64,000 bases of DNA from Bos javanicus (taxonomy: Eukaryota > Chordata > Mammalia > Artiodactyla > Bovidae), in NCBI RefSeq assembly GCF_032452875.1, contig NW_026894315.1, forward strand, positions 1 to 64,000. The letters are read 5' to 3'. The first letter of the stretch is position 1. Each line of letters starts with the position of its first letter. The notes under the pieces are model-generated. The model had not been told where the DNA came from. It made no database searches and was given only the letters and a program-made list of their open reading frames with translations. The position numbers and the translations under genes are program-made. Positions 25,940 through 38,823 of the stretch are shown here, in pieces.

Positions 25940-26448
25940 ATGATCATTGTGTGACACCAAACATGATCAGCACATGATCAGTCACATAATCAATGCATGA
26001 TAAGCCAGGTGATCAGTGCATGATCAATTATGTGATCAGTGCATGATCAGTCATGTGACCAGTACATGGTAGCTGCGTGATCATTGCATGATCGGCCACG
26101 TGAACAGTGCATGATAGCCACGTGATCAGTGCATGATCAATCACGTGATCTGTGCATGATCAGTCACGTGATCAGTGCATGATCAGTCACGAGATCAGTG
26201 CATGATCAGTCACGTGATCAGTGCATGGTCAGTCACGTGATCAGTGCATGATCATCCACGTGATCAGTGCATGATCAGTTATGTGAGCAGTGTATGATCA
26301 GCCACGTGATCAGTGCATGGTCAGACACGTGAACAGTGTATGATCAGCCAAGTGATCAGTGCATGATATCCAAGTGATCAGTGCATGATCATCATGTGAT
26401 CAGTGTATGATCAGCCACGTGAACAGTGCATGCTCTGTCACATGATCA

Positions 26449-26688
26449 GGGCCTGCTGAGCTCCGTGATTACTGTCTGCTCATCTGCTTGACAATTGCCA
26501 GCTGAGCTGCATGATTCCTGCCTGTCATCTGCTTGACAATTGCCAGCTGTGCTGCATAATTCCTGCCTGCTCAGCTGCTTGATTATGGCCAGCTGAGCAG
26601 CATGATTCCTCACAGCTGTGTTCCATGATTATTGCCTGCTGACTGATTTGTGCCTACTCAGCTCTTTGTTTATTGCCTCCAGAGGCAC
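26449..26688. repeat. Module 20, intermediate form
   Basis: 240 bp. It matches module 15 except for CAGCTGTGTTCC. Confidence 0.88.
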
Positions 26689-27421
26689 ATGATCAGTGTA
26701 TGATAGCAAACATGATCAGCGCATGATCAGTCACATGATCAGAGCCATTAAGTCACGTGATCACTACATGATAGTCATGTGATCAGTCCATGCTCAGTCA
26801 CGGTATCAGTGCATGATCAGCCACGTGATCAGTGCATGATCAGCCAGGTGATCAGTTCATCATGCTATGTGATCAGTTCATGATTTGTCACGTGATCTGT
26901 GCATGACAAGGCAGGTGATCAGTGTATGATCAGCCATGTGACCAGTGCATGATCCGTCACCTGATGGGTGTATGATCAGAAACCTGACCGGTACATGGTA
27001 GCTACATGATCATTGCATGATCAGCCACGTGAGTAGTGCATGATAGCCACGTGATCAGTGCATGATCAGTCACAGGTTCAGTGCATGATCAGTCATGTAA
27101 TCTGTGCATGACCAGGCACGTAATCAGTGTATGACCAGCCAAGTGATCAGTGCATGATAGCCACGTGATCAGTGCATGATCAGTCACGTGATCAGTGCAT
27201 GATAGCCACGTGATCAGTGCATGATAGCCACGTGATCAGTGCATAATCAGTTAGGTGAGCAGTGTATGATCAGCCACTTGATCAGTACATGGTCAGACAC
27301 GTGAACAGTGTATGATCAGCCACGTGATCAGTGCATGATATCCAAGTGATCAGTGCATGATCAATCACGTGATCAGTGTATGATCAGCCACGTGAACAGT
27401 GCATGCTCAGTCACGTGATCA

Positions 27422-27661
27422 GGGCCTGCTGAGCTGCGTGATTACTGTCTGCTCATCTGCTTGACAATTTCCAGCTGAGCTGCACGATTCCTGCCTGTCA
27501 TCTCCTTGACAATTGCCACCTGTGCTGCGTAATTCCTGCCTGCTCATCTACTTGATTATTGCCAGCTGAGCAGCATGATTTCTCAGAGGTGAGTTCCATG
27601 ATTATAGCCTGCTAACTGTTTCCTGCCTACTCAGCTCTATGTTCATTGCCTCCAGAGTCAC
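27422..27661. repeat. Module 21, short form
   Basis: 240 bp. It matches module 16 with no difference noticed. Confidence 0.88.
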
Positions 27662-28800
27662 ATGATCAGTGTGTGACACCAAACATGATCAGCACATGAT
27701 CAGTCACATAATCAATGCATGATAAGCCAGGTGATCAGTGCATGATCAATTATGTGATCAGTGCATGATCAGTCATGTGACCAGTACATGGTAGCTGCGT
27801 GATCATTGCATGATCAGCCACGTGAGCAGTGCATGATAGCCACGTGATCAGTGCATGATCAGTCACGTGATCTGTGCATGATCAGTCACGTGATCAGTGC
27901 ATGATCAGTCACGTGATCTGTGCATGATCAGTCACGTGATCAGTGCATGATCAATTACCTGATCAGTGCATGATCAGTCCCGTGACCAGTGCATGGTAGC
28001 TCCTTGATCATTGCATGATCAGCCACGTGATCAGTGCATGATAGCCACGTGATCAGTGCATGATAGCCACGTGATCAGTGCATGATCAGTCACGTGATAC
28101 GTGTGTGATCAGCCACGTGATCAGTGCATATTATCCACATGATCAGTGCAGGATAGCCACGTGATCACTTCATGATTATTTACGTGATCTGTACATGATC
28201 AGTCACGTGATTCGTGTGTGATCAGCCACCGGATCAGTGCGTGATGACCATGAGATCAGTGCAGGATCAATTCGTGATCAGTGCATGATCAGTCACATGA
28301 TCAGTACATGGTAGCTACGGGATCATTGCGTGATCAGCCACGTGATCAGTGCATGATAGCCACGTGATCAGTGCATGAGAGCCACGTGATCAGTGCATGA
28401 TCATCACGTGATCAGTGTATGTGGAGTCATGTAGTCAATGCATGATAGCGCCGTGATCAGTGCACGATCAGTCCCGTGATAGTGTATGATCAGCCAAGTG
28501 ATCAGTGCAAGATAGCTACGTGATCAGTGCATGAACAGCCACGTGAGCAGTGCATGATAGCCACGTGATTAGGGCATGATCAGACACGAGATCAGTGCAT
28601 GATCAGTCACGTGATCAGTGCATGATCAGCCACGTGATCAGTGCATGACCAGGCACGTGATCAGTGTATGTCCAGCCAAGTGATCAGTGCATGATAGCCA
28701 CGTGATCAGTGCATGATCAGTCACATGATCAGTGCATGGTCAGTCACGTGATAGGTGTGTGATCAGCCACGTGAACAGTGCATGCTCAGTCACGTGATCA

Positions 28801-29040
28801 GGGCCTGCTGAGCTGCGTGATTACTGTCTGCTCATCTGCTTGACAATTTCCAGCTGAGCTGCACGATTCCTGCCTGTCATCTCCTTAACAATTGCCACCT
28901 GTGCTGTGTAATTCCTGCCTGCTCATCTACTTGATTATTGCCAGCTGAGCAGCATGATTTCTCAGAGGTGAGTTCCATGATTATAGCCTGCTGACTGATT
29001 TCTGCCTACTCAGCTCTATGTTCATTGCCTCCAAAGTCAC
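28801..29040. repeat. Module 22, short form
   Basis: 240 bp. It matches module 17 with no difference noticed. Confidence 0.88.
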
Positions 29041-29959
29041 ATGATCAGTGTGTGACACCAAACATGATCAGCACATGATCAGTCACATAATCAATGCATG
29101 ATAAGCCAGGTGATCAGTGCATGATCAATTATGTGATCAGTGCATGATCAGTCATGTGACCAGTACATGGTAGCTGCGTGATCATTGCATGATCAGCCAC
29201 GTGAACAGTGCATGATAGCCACGTGATCAGTGCATGATCAATCACGTGATCTGTGCATGATCAGTCACGTGATCAGTGCATGATCAGTCACGAGATCAGT
29301 GCATGATCAGTCACGTGATCAGTGCATGATCAATTACCTGATCAGTGCATGATCAGTCACGTGACCAGTGCATGGTAGCTACGTGATCATTGCATGATCA
29401 GTCACGTGATACGTGTGTTATCAGCCACGTGATCAGTGCATGTTATCCACGTGATCAGTGCAGGATAGCCACGTGATCACTTCATGATTATTTGCGTGAT
29501 CTGTACATGATCAGTCACGTGATTCGTGTGTGATAAGCCACCGGATCAGTGCGTGATGAGCCATGATCAGTGCAGGATCAATCGTGATCAGTGCATGATC
29601 AGTCACATGACCAGTATATGGTAGCTACGTGATCATTGCGTGATCAGCCACGTGATCAGTGCATGATAGCTACGTGATCAGTGCATGATAGCCACATAAT
29701 CAGTGCATGAGAGCCACGTGATCAGTGCATGATCAGTCACGTGATACATGTGTGATCAGCCACGTGATCAGTGCATGATGAGCCATGTGATCAGTGCAGG
29801 ATCAAATTACATGATCATTGCATGATCAGTCACGTGACCAGTACATGGTTGCCAAGTGAACCTTGCATGATCAGCCACGTGAGCAGAGCATGATAGCCAC
29901 GTGATCAGTGCATGATCAGTCACGTGATCAGTACATGATCAGTCACTTGAACAGTTCAT

Positions 29960-30404
29960 GATCATTGACGTGATCTGTGCATGATCAGTCACGTGACCAG
30001 TATATGGTAGCTACGTGATCATTCCATGACGAGCCACGTGAGCAGTGCATGATAGCCACGTGATGTGTGCATGATCAGTTACGTGAGCAGAGTATGATCA
30101 GCCACGTGATCAGTGCATGAGTGCCACGTGATCAGTGCATATGTCACGTGACATGTGTGTGATCAGCCACGTGAACAGTGCATGTTCAGCCACGTGATCA
30201 GTGCAAGATAGCCACGTGATCAGTGCATGATCAGTTACCTGAGCAGTGTATGATCAGCCACGTGACCAGTGCATGGTCAGACACGTGAACAGTGTATGAT
30301 CAGCCACGTGATCAGTGCATGATATCGAAGTGATCAGTGCATGATCATCACGTGATCAGTGTATGATCAGGCAGGTGAATAGTGCATGCTCACTCACGTG
30401 ATAA
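29960..30404. repeat. Leader block
   Basis: This is a 445-bp counterpart of the leader at 22,625-23,069, with all of its private variants, offset by 7,335 bp. Confidence 0.8.
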
Positions 30405-30648
30405 GGGCCTGCTGAGCTGCGTGATTACTGTCTGCTCATCTGCTTGAAAATTGCCAGCTGAGCTGCATGATTCCTGCCTGTCATCTGCTTGACAATTGCC
30501 AGCTGTGCTGCGTAATTCCTGCCTGCTCAGCTGCTTGATTATTGCCAGCTGAGCAGCATGATTCCTCACACCTGAGTTCCATGATTATTGCGTGCTGACT
30601 GTTTGATTCGTGCCTACTAAGCTCTTTGTTTATTGCCTCCAGAGGCAA
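30405..30648. repeat. Module 23, long form
   Basis: 244 bp. It matches module 18 except CTACTAAGCTC for CTACTCAGCTC, a change outside the residues that alter the antisense peptide. Confidence 0.88.
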
Positions 30649-31215
30649 ATGATCAGTGTATGATAGCAAATATGATCAGCGCATGATCAGTCACATGATC
30701 AGAGCCATTAAGTCACGTGATCACTACATGATAGTCATGTGATCAGTCCATGCTCGGTCACGGTATCAGTGCATGATCAGCCACGTGATCAGTGCATGAT
30801 CAGCCAGGTGATCATTTCATGATAGCTGTGATCAGTTCATGATTTGTCACGTGATCTGTGCATGACCAGGCAGGTGGTCAGTGTATGATCATCGACGTGA
30901 TCAGTGCATGATCCGTCACCTAATGGGTGTATGAGCAGTCACCTGACCGGTACATGGTAGCTACATGATCATTGCATGATCAGCCACGTGAGTAGTGCAT
31001 GATAGCCACGTGATCAGTGCATGATCAGCCACGTGATCAGTGCATGATCAGTCACGTGATCAGTGGATGATCAGCCACGTGATCAGTGCATGATCAGCCA
31101 CATGATCAGTGCATGATCAATTATGTGATCAGTGCATGATCAGTCACGTGAGCAGTGCATGATAGCCACGTGATCAGTGCATCATCAGACACGAGATCAG
31201 TGCATGATCAGCCAC

Positions 31216-31930
31216 GTGAGTAGTGCACGATAGCCACGTGATCACTGCATGATCAGTCACGTGATCACTGCATGATCAGTCATGTGACCAGTACATGGTA
31301 GCTGCGTGATCATGCATGATCAGTCACGTGAGCAGTGCATGATAGCCACGTGATCAGTGCATCATCAGACACGAGATCAGTGCATGATCAGTCACGTGAT
31401 CAGTGCATGATCAGCCACGTGATCAGTGCAGGACCAGGCACGTGATCAGTGTATGTCCAGCCAAGTGATCAGTGCATGATAGCCACTTGATCAGTGCATG
31501 ATCAGTCACGTGATCAGTGCATGGTCAGTCACGTGATCAGTGGATGATCAGCCACGTGATCAGTGCATGATCAGCCACATGATCAGTGCATGATCAATTA
31601 TGTGATCAGTGCATGATCAGTCACCTGATGGGTGTATGACCATTCACGTGACCTGTACATGGTAGCTACATGATCATTGCATGATCAGCCACGTGAGTAG
31701 TGCACGATAGCCACGTGATCACTGCATGATCAGTCACGTGATCACTGCATGATCAGTCATGTGACCAGTACATGGTAGCTGCGTGATCATCGCATGATCA
31801 GTCACGTGAGCAGTGCATGATAGCCACGTGATCAGTGCATCATCAGACACGAGATCAGTGCATGATCAGTCACGTGATCAGTGCATGATCAGCCACGTGA
31901 TCAGTGCAGGACCAGGCACGTGATCAGTGC
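31216..31930. repeat. Nested 477-bp duplication inside copy 2
   Basis: This is the counterpart of the 23,883-24,600 pair. The first member reads GCGTGATCATGCATG, one base shorter than GCGTGATCATCGCATG, which explains a period of 477 instead of 478 bp. Confidence 0.78.
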
Positions 31931-33105
31931 ATGGTCAGTCACGTGATAGGTGTGTGATCAGCCACGTGAACAGTGCATGATCAGAAACATGATCAATTAC
32001 GTGATCAGTGCATGATCAGTCACGTGACCAGTACATGGTAGCTACGTGATCATTGCCAGATCAGCATCGTGAGCAGTGCATGATAGCCACGTGATCAGTG
32101 CATGATCAGCCATGTGATCAGTGCATGATCAGTCACGTGATCAGTGCATGGTCAGTCACGTGATCAGTGCATGATCATCCACGTGATCAGTGCATGTGGA
32201 GTCATGTAGTCAATGCATGATAGCGCCGTGATCAGTGAACGATCAGTCCCGTGATGAGTGTATGATCAGCCAAGTGATCAGTGGAAGATAGCTACGTGAT
32301 CAGTGCATGATCAGCCACGTGAGCAGTGCGTGATAGCCACGTGATTAGGGCATGATCAGACACGAGATCACTGCATGATCAGCCACGTGATCAGTGCATG
32401 ACCAGGCACGTGATCAGTTTATGTCCAGCCAAGTGATCAGTGCATGATAGCCACGTGATCAGTGCATGATCTGTCGCATGATCATTGTATGATCATCCGG
32501 GTGATCAGTGCATGGGCAGTCATGTGATCAGTGCATCATATAGACGTGATCAGTGCATGATGAGTCTCGTGATCAGTGTATGATCAACCACGTGATCAGT
32601 GCACGATAGCCAGGTAATGAGTGCACGATAGCCAGATGATCAGTGCATTATCAGTCACGTGATCAGTGTATGATCAGGCAAGTAATAAGTGCATGATAGC
32701 CAACTGATCAGTGGATGATCAGTCACGTGATCAGTGCATGGTCAGTCACGTGATCATTGCATTATCAGCCACGTGATCAGTGCATGATCAATTCGTGATC
32801 AGTGCATGATCAGTCAAGTGATCAGTACATGATCAGTCAAGTGAACAGTGCATGATCAGTCATGTGATCAGTGTATGACCAGCCAAGTGATCAGTGCATG
32901 ATAGCCACGTGATCAGTGCATGATCAGTCACGTGATCAGTGCATGATCAGTCACGTGATCAGTGCATGATCAGCCACGTGATCAGTGCATGATCAGCCAA
33001 ATGATAAGTGCATGATCAATTACGTGATCAGTGCATGATCAGCCACGTGATCAGTGCATGATCAGTCACGTGATCAGTACATGATCAGTCACGTGAACAG
33101 TGCAT

Positions 33106-33532
33106 GATCATTTACGTGATCTGTGAATGATCAGTCACGTGACCAGTATAGGGTAGCTACGTGATCATTCCATGACGAGCCACGTGAGCAGTGCATGATA
33201 GAAACGTGATGTGTGCATGATGAGTTACGTGAGCAGAGTATGATCAGCCACGTGATAAGTGCATGATATGTCACGTGACAGGTGTGTGATCAGCCACGTG
33301 AACAGTGCATGTTCAGCCACGTGATGAGTGCATGTTAGCCACGTGATCAGTGCATGGTCAGTTACTTGAGCAGTGTATGATCAGCCATGTGATCAGTGCA
33401 TGGTCAGACACGTGAACAGTGTATGATCAGCCACGTGATCAGTGCATGATATCCAAGTGATCAGTGCATGATCAATCACGTGATCAGTGTATGATCAGCC
33501 AGGTGAACAGTGCATGCTCGGTCACCTGATCA
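33106..33532. repeat. Leader block
   Basis: This 427-bp leader lacks the CATGAGTGCCACG unit. It has the private forms ACCAGTATAGGG and GATAGAAACGTG. Confidence 0.75.
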
Positions 33533-33776
33533 GGGCCTGCTGAGCTGCGTAATTCCTGTCTGCTCATCTGCTTGACAATTGCCAGTTGAGCTGCATGATT
33601 CCTGCCTGTCATCTGCTTGACAATTGCCAGCTGTGCTGCGTAATTCCTGCCTGCTCAGCTGCTTGATTATTGCCAGCTGAGCAGCATGATTCCTCACAGC
33701 TGAGTTCCATGATTTTTGCCTGCTGACTGTTTGATTCGTGCCTTCTCAGCTCTTTGTTTATTGCCTGAAGAGGCAC
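33533..33776. repeat. Module 24, divergent long form
   Basis: 244 bp. It has several private changes (GCGTAATTCCTGTC, GCCAGTTGAGCTG, GATTTTTGCC, CCTTCTCAGC, GCCTGAAGAGG), yet the antisense frame stays open. It has the long-form trailer. Confidence 0.87.
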
Positions 33777-34299
33777 ATGATCAGTGTATGAAAGCAAAGA
33801 TGATCAGCGCATGATCAGTCACATGATCAGCGCCATTAAGTCACGTGATCACTACATGATAGTTATGTGATCAGTCCATGCTCAGTCACGGTATCAGTGC
33901 ATGATCAGCCAGGTGATCAGTGCATGATAGCCACGTGATCATTGCATGATAGCCACATGATCAGTGCATGATCATCCAGGTGATCAGTACATGATAGCTA
34001 GGTAATCAGTTCATGATTAGTCACCTGATCTGTGCATGACCAGGCAGGTGATCAGTGTATGATCAGCCACGTGATCAGTGCATGATAGCCACGTGATCAG
34101 TGCATGATCAGTCACGTGATCAGTGCATGATCAGCCACGTGACCAGTGCATGATAGCTACATGATCATTGCATGATCAGCCACGTGATCAGTGCATGATA
34201 GCCACGTGATCAGGGCATGATCAGTCACGTGACCAGTGCATGATCAGTCACGTGATCAGTGCATGATAGCCACGTGATCAGTGCATGATAGCCACGTGA

Positions 34300-35040
34300 T
34301 CAGTGCATGATCAGTTACGTGAGCAGTGTATGATCAGCCACGTGATCAGTGCATGTTCAGACACGTGAACAGTGTATGATCAGCCAAGTGATCAGTGCAT
34401 GATATCCAAGTGATCAGTGCATGATCATCATGTGATCAGTGTATGATCAGCCACCTGAACAGTGCATGCTCTGTCACGTGATCAGGGCCTGCTGAGCTCC
34501 GTGATTACTGTCTGCTCATCTGCTTGACAATTGCCAGCTGAGCTGCATGATTCCTGCCTGTCATCTGCTTGACAATTGCCAGCTGTGCTGCATAATTCCT
34601 GCCTGCTCAGCTGCTTGATTATGGCCAGCTGAGCAGCATGATTCCTCACAGCTGAGTTCCATGATTATTGCCTGCTGACTGATTTGTGCCTACTCAGCTC
34701 TTTGTTTATTGCCTCCAGAGGCACATGATCAGTGTATGATAGCAAACATGATCAGCGCATGATCAGTCACATGATCAGAGCCATTAAGTCACGTGATCAC
34801 TACATGATAGTCATGTGATCAGTCCATGCTCAGTCACGGTATCAGTGCATGATCAGCCACGTGATCAGTGCATGATCAGCCAGGTGATCAGTTCATGATA
34901 GCTATGTGATCAGTTCATGATTTGTCACGTGATCTGTGCATGACAAGGCAGGTGATCAGTGTATGATCAGCCATGTGATCAGTGCATGATCCGTCACCTG
35001 ATGGGTGTATGATCAGACACCTGACTGGTACATGGTAGCT
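34300..35040. repeat. Partial third relative of the 7.3-kb segment
   Basis: The module at 34,485 and its flanks share CTCCGTG, CTGCATAATTCC, GATTATGGCC, GACTGATTTGTGCC and the trailer AGAGCCATTAAG with the modules at 19,151 and 26,449. The match does not continue into the second module of the 7.3-kb segment. Confidence 0.7.
34485..34724. repeat. Module 25, intermediate form
   Basis: 240 bp. This is the third member of the module 15/20 subtype, with GCCACCTGAAC in the last leader unit. Confidence 0.88.
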
Positions 35041-35749
35041 ACATGATTATTGCGTGATCAGCCACGTGATCAGTGCATGATAGCTACGTGATCAGTGCAT
35101 GATAGCCACACGATCAGTGCATGAGAGCCACGTGATCAGTGCATGATCAGTCACGTGATCATGTGTGATCAGCCACGTGATCAGTGCATGATCAGCCACG
35201 TGATCAGTGCATGATCAGTCACGTGATCAGTGCATGATAGCACGTGATCAGTGCATGATCAGCCACGTGATCAGTGCATGATAGCCACGTGATCAGTGCA
35301 TGATAGCCACGTGATCAGTGCATGATCAGTCACGTGATCAGTGCATGATCAGTCACGTGATCAGTGCATGATCATTTACGTGATCAGTGCATGATCAGTC
35401 ACGTGACCAGTATATGGTAGCTTCGTGATCATTCCATGACGAACCCCGTGAGCAGTGCATGATAGCCACGTGATCAGTGCATGATGAGTTACGTGATCAG
35501 TGTATGATCAGCCACGTGATCAGTGCATGAGTGCCACGTGATCAGTGCATGATAGTCACGTGACAGGTGTGTGATCAGCCACGTGATCAGTGCATGATCA
35601 GCCACGTGATCAGTGCATGATAGCCACGTGATCAGTGCATGATCAGTTACGTGATCAGTGCATGATCAGCCACGTGATCAGTGCATGATCAGACACGTGA
35701 TCAGTGTATGATCAGCCACGTGATCAGTGCATGCTCAGTCACGTGATCA

Positions 35750-35989
35750 GGGCCTGCTGAGCTGCGTGATTACTGTCTGCTCATCTGCTTGACAATTGCC
35801 AGCTGAGCTGCACGATTCCTGCCTGTCATCTGCTTGACAATTGCCAGCTGTGCTGCGTAATTCCTGCCTGCTCAGCTGCTTGATTATTGCCAGCTGAGCA
35901 GCATGATTTCTCAGAGCTGAGTTCCATGATTATTGCCTGCTGACTGTTTCTTGCCTACTCAGCTCTTTGTTCATTGCCTCCAGAGGCAC
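35750..35989. repeat. Module 26, short form
   Basis: 240 bp. It is the first module of the homogeneous segment. It mixes GATTATTGCC with GTTTCTTGCC and CTTTGTTCATTGCC. Confidence 0.88.
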
Positions 35990-36410
35990 ATGATCAGTGT
36001 ATGATACCAAACATGATCAGCACATGATCAGTCACATGATCAGTGCATGATAAGCCACGTGATCAGTGCATGATCAGTCACGTGATCAGTGCATGATCAG
36101 TCATGTGATCAGTACATGGTAGCCACGTGATCAGTGCATGATCAGCCACGTGATCAGTGCATGATAGCCACGTGATCAGTGCATGATCAGTCACGTGACC
36201 AGTGCATGGTAGCCACGTGATCAGTGCATGATCAGCCACGTGATCAGTGCATGATCAGTCACGTGATCAGTGCATGATAGCAACGTGATCAGTGCATGAT
36301 CAGCCACGTGATCAGTGCATGATAGCCACGTGATCAGTGCATGATAGCCACGTGATCAGTGCATGATCAGTCACGTGATCAGTGCATGATCAGTCACGTG
36401 ATCAGTGCAT

Positions 36411-36854
36411 GATCATTTACGTGATCAGTGCATGATCAGTCACGTGACCAGTATATGGTAGCTACGTGATCATTCCATGACAGCCACGTGAGCAGTGCAT
36501 GATAGCCACGTGATGTGCATGATCAGTTACGTGATCAGTGTATGATCAGCCACGTGATCAGTGCATGAGTGCCACGTGATCAGTGCATGATATGTCACGT
36601 GACAGTGTGTGATCAGCCACGTGAACAGTGCATGATCAGCCACGTGATCAGTGCATGATAGCCACGTGATCAGTGCATGATCAGTTACGTGAGCAGTGTA
36701 TGATCAGCCACGTGATCAGTGCATGGTCAGACACGTGAACAGTGTATGATCAGCCACGTGATCAGTGCATGATATCCACGTGATCAGTGCATGATCATCA
36801 CGTGATCAGTGTATGATCAGCCACGTGAACAGTGCATGCTCAGTCACGTGATCA
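36411..36854. repeat. Leader block
   Basis: This is a 444-bp leader in the homogeneous part of the array. GTGATGTGCATG and GTGACAGTGTG are each slightly contracted. Confidence 0.78.
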
Positions 36855-37053
36855 GGGCCTGCTGAGCTGCGTGATTACTGTCTGCTCATCTGCTTGACAA
36901 TTGCCAGCTGTGCTGCGTAATTCCTGCCTGCTCAGCTGCTTGATTATTGCCAGCTGAGCAGCATGATTCCTCACACCTGAGTTCCATGATTATTGCCTGC
37001 TGACTGTTTGATTCGTGCCTACTCAGCTCTTTGTTTATTGCCTCCAGAGGCAC
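36855..37053. repeat. Module 27, long form lacking one sub-repeat
   Basis: 199 bp. It has the same 45-bp loss as module 9, with an otherwise consensus long form and trailer. Confidence 0.88.
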
Positions 37054-38133
37054 ATGATCAGTGTATGATAGCAAACATGATCAGCGCATGATCAGTCACA
37101 TGATCAGCGCCATTAAGTCACGTGATCACTACATGATAGTCATGTGATCAGTCCATGCTCAGTCACGGTATCAGTGCATGATCAGCCACGTGATCAGTGC
37201 ATGATCAGCCACGTGATCAGTGCATGATAGCCACGTGATCAGTGCATGATCAGTCACGTGATCAGTGCATGACCAGGCAGGTGATCAGTGCATGATCAGC
37301 CACGTGATCAGTGCATGATAGCCACGTGATCAGTGCATGATCAGTCACCTGATGTGTGTATGATCAGTCACGTGACCAGTACATGGTAGCTACATGATCA
37401 TTGCATGATCAGCCACGTGAGTAGTGCATGATAGCCACGTGATCAGTGCATGATCAGTCACGTGATCAGTGCATGATCAGTCATGTGATCAGTGCATGAT
37501 CAGGCACGTGATCAGTGCATGATCAGCCACGTGATCAGTGCATGATAGCCACGTGATCAGTGCATGATCAGTCACGTGATCAGTGCATGATCAGCCACGT
37601 GATCAGTGCATGATCAGCCACGTGATCAGTGCATGATCAGTCACGTGATCAGTGCATGATCAGTCACGTGATCAGTGCATGATAGCTACGTGATCAGTGC
37701 ATGATCAGTCACGTGATCAGTGCATGATCAGTCACGTGATCAGTGCATGATCAGCCACGTGATCAGTGCATGATCAGCCACGTGATCAGTGCATGATCAA
37801 TTACGTGATCAGTGCATGATCAGTCACGTGACCAGTACATGGTAGCTACGTGATCAGTGCATGATCAGCCACGTGATCAGTGCATGATAGCCACGTGATC
37901 AGTGCATGATCAGTCACGTGATCAGTGCATGATCAGTCACGTGATCAGTGCATGATCAGCCACGTGATCAGTGCATGATAGCCACGTGATCAGTGCATGA
38001 TCAGTCACGTGATAGTGTGATCAGCCACGTGATCAGTGCATGATGAGCCACGTGATCAGTGCATGATCAGCCACGTGATCAGTGCATGATCAGTCACGTG
38101 ATCAGTACATGATCAGTCACGTGAACAGTGCAT

Positions 38134-38579
38134 GATCATTTACGTGATCTGTGCATGATCAGTCACGTGACCAGTATATGGTAGCCGTGATCATTCCATG
38201 ACGAACCACGTGAGCAGTGCATGATAGCCACGTGATGTGTGCATGATGAGTTTCGTGAGCAGAGTATGATCAGCCACGTGATCAGTGCATGAGTGCCACG
38301 TGATCAGTGCATGATATGTCACGTGACAGGTGTGTGATCAGCCACGTGAACAGTGCATGTTCAGCCACGTGATCAGTGCATGATAGCCACGTGATCAGTG
38401 CATGATCAGTTACGTGAGCAGTGTATGATCAGCCACGTGATCAGTGCATGGTCAGACACGTGAACAGTGTATGATCAGCCACGTGATCAGTGCATGATAT
38501 CCAAGTGATCAGTGCATGATCATCACGTGATCAGTGTATGATCAGCCACGTGAACAGTGCATGCTCAGTCACGTGATCA
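38134..38579. repeat. Leader block
   Basis: This is a 446-bp leader with all standard markers and a contracted ATGGTAGCCGTGATC unit. It feeds a full long-form module. Confidence 0.8.
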
Positions 38580-38823
38580 GGGCCTGCTGAGCTGCGTGAT
38601 TACTGTCTGCTCATCTGCTTGACAAATGCCAGCTGAGCTGCACGATTCCTGCCTGTCATCTGCTTGACAATTGCCAGCTGTGCTGCGTAATTCCTGCCTG
38701 CTCAGCTGCTTGATTATTGCCAGCTGAGCAGCATGATTCCTCACACCTGAGTTCCATGATTATTGCCTGCTGACTGTTTGATTCGTGCCTACTCAGCTCT
38801 TTGTTTATTGCCTCCAGAGGCAC
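38580..38823. repeat. Module 28, long form
   Basis: 244 bp. It is consensus apart from GACAAATGCC in the first sub-repeat. Confidence 0.88.

Larger units (their letters stand above)
18975..26272. repeat. 7.3-kb tandem duplication, copy 1
   Basis: This copy holds modules at 19,151, 20,124, 21,462, 23,070 and 25,700. The first four recur at 26,449, 27,422, 28,801 and 30,405 with matching private variants: CTCCGTG and GATTATGGCC in the first, GACAATTTCC and CAGAGTCAC in the second, CTCCTTAACA and CCAAAGTCAC in the third, GAAAATTGCC and GGCAAATG in the fourth. The offset is 7,298 bp at the first two modules, then 7,339, 7,335 and 7,331 bp, so a few whole or partial units differ. The left limit is set where TCAGTTATGTGAGCAG follows in both copies. 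Confidence 0.88.
26273..32950. repeat. 7.3-kb tandem duplication, copy 2
   Basis: This directly adjoins copy 1. Rare units such as CATATAGACGTG, ATCATCCGGGTG, CATGTAGTCAATG and CCACCGGATCAGTGCG recur in the same order. Agreement stops near 25,620 and 32,950: copy 1 continues into the module at 25,700, while copy 2 runs into a different leader and the module at 33,533. The few private differences, for example one base in the module at 30,405 (CTACTAAGCTC) and small unit losses near 28,250 and 29,565, suggest a fairly recent event. Confidence 0.88.

Noticed and set aside
38580..38823. Module as a SINE or other transposon
   Set aside because: I see no tRNA-like A/B box pair, poly-A tail, terminal inverted repeat or target-site duplication, and internally it consists of 45-46 bp sub-repeats.
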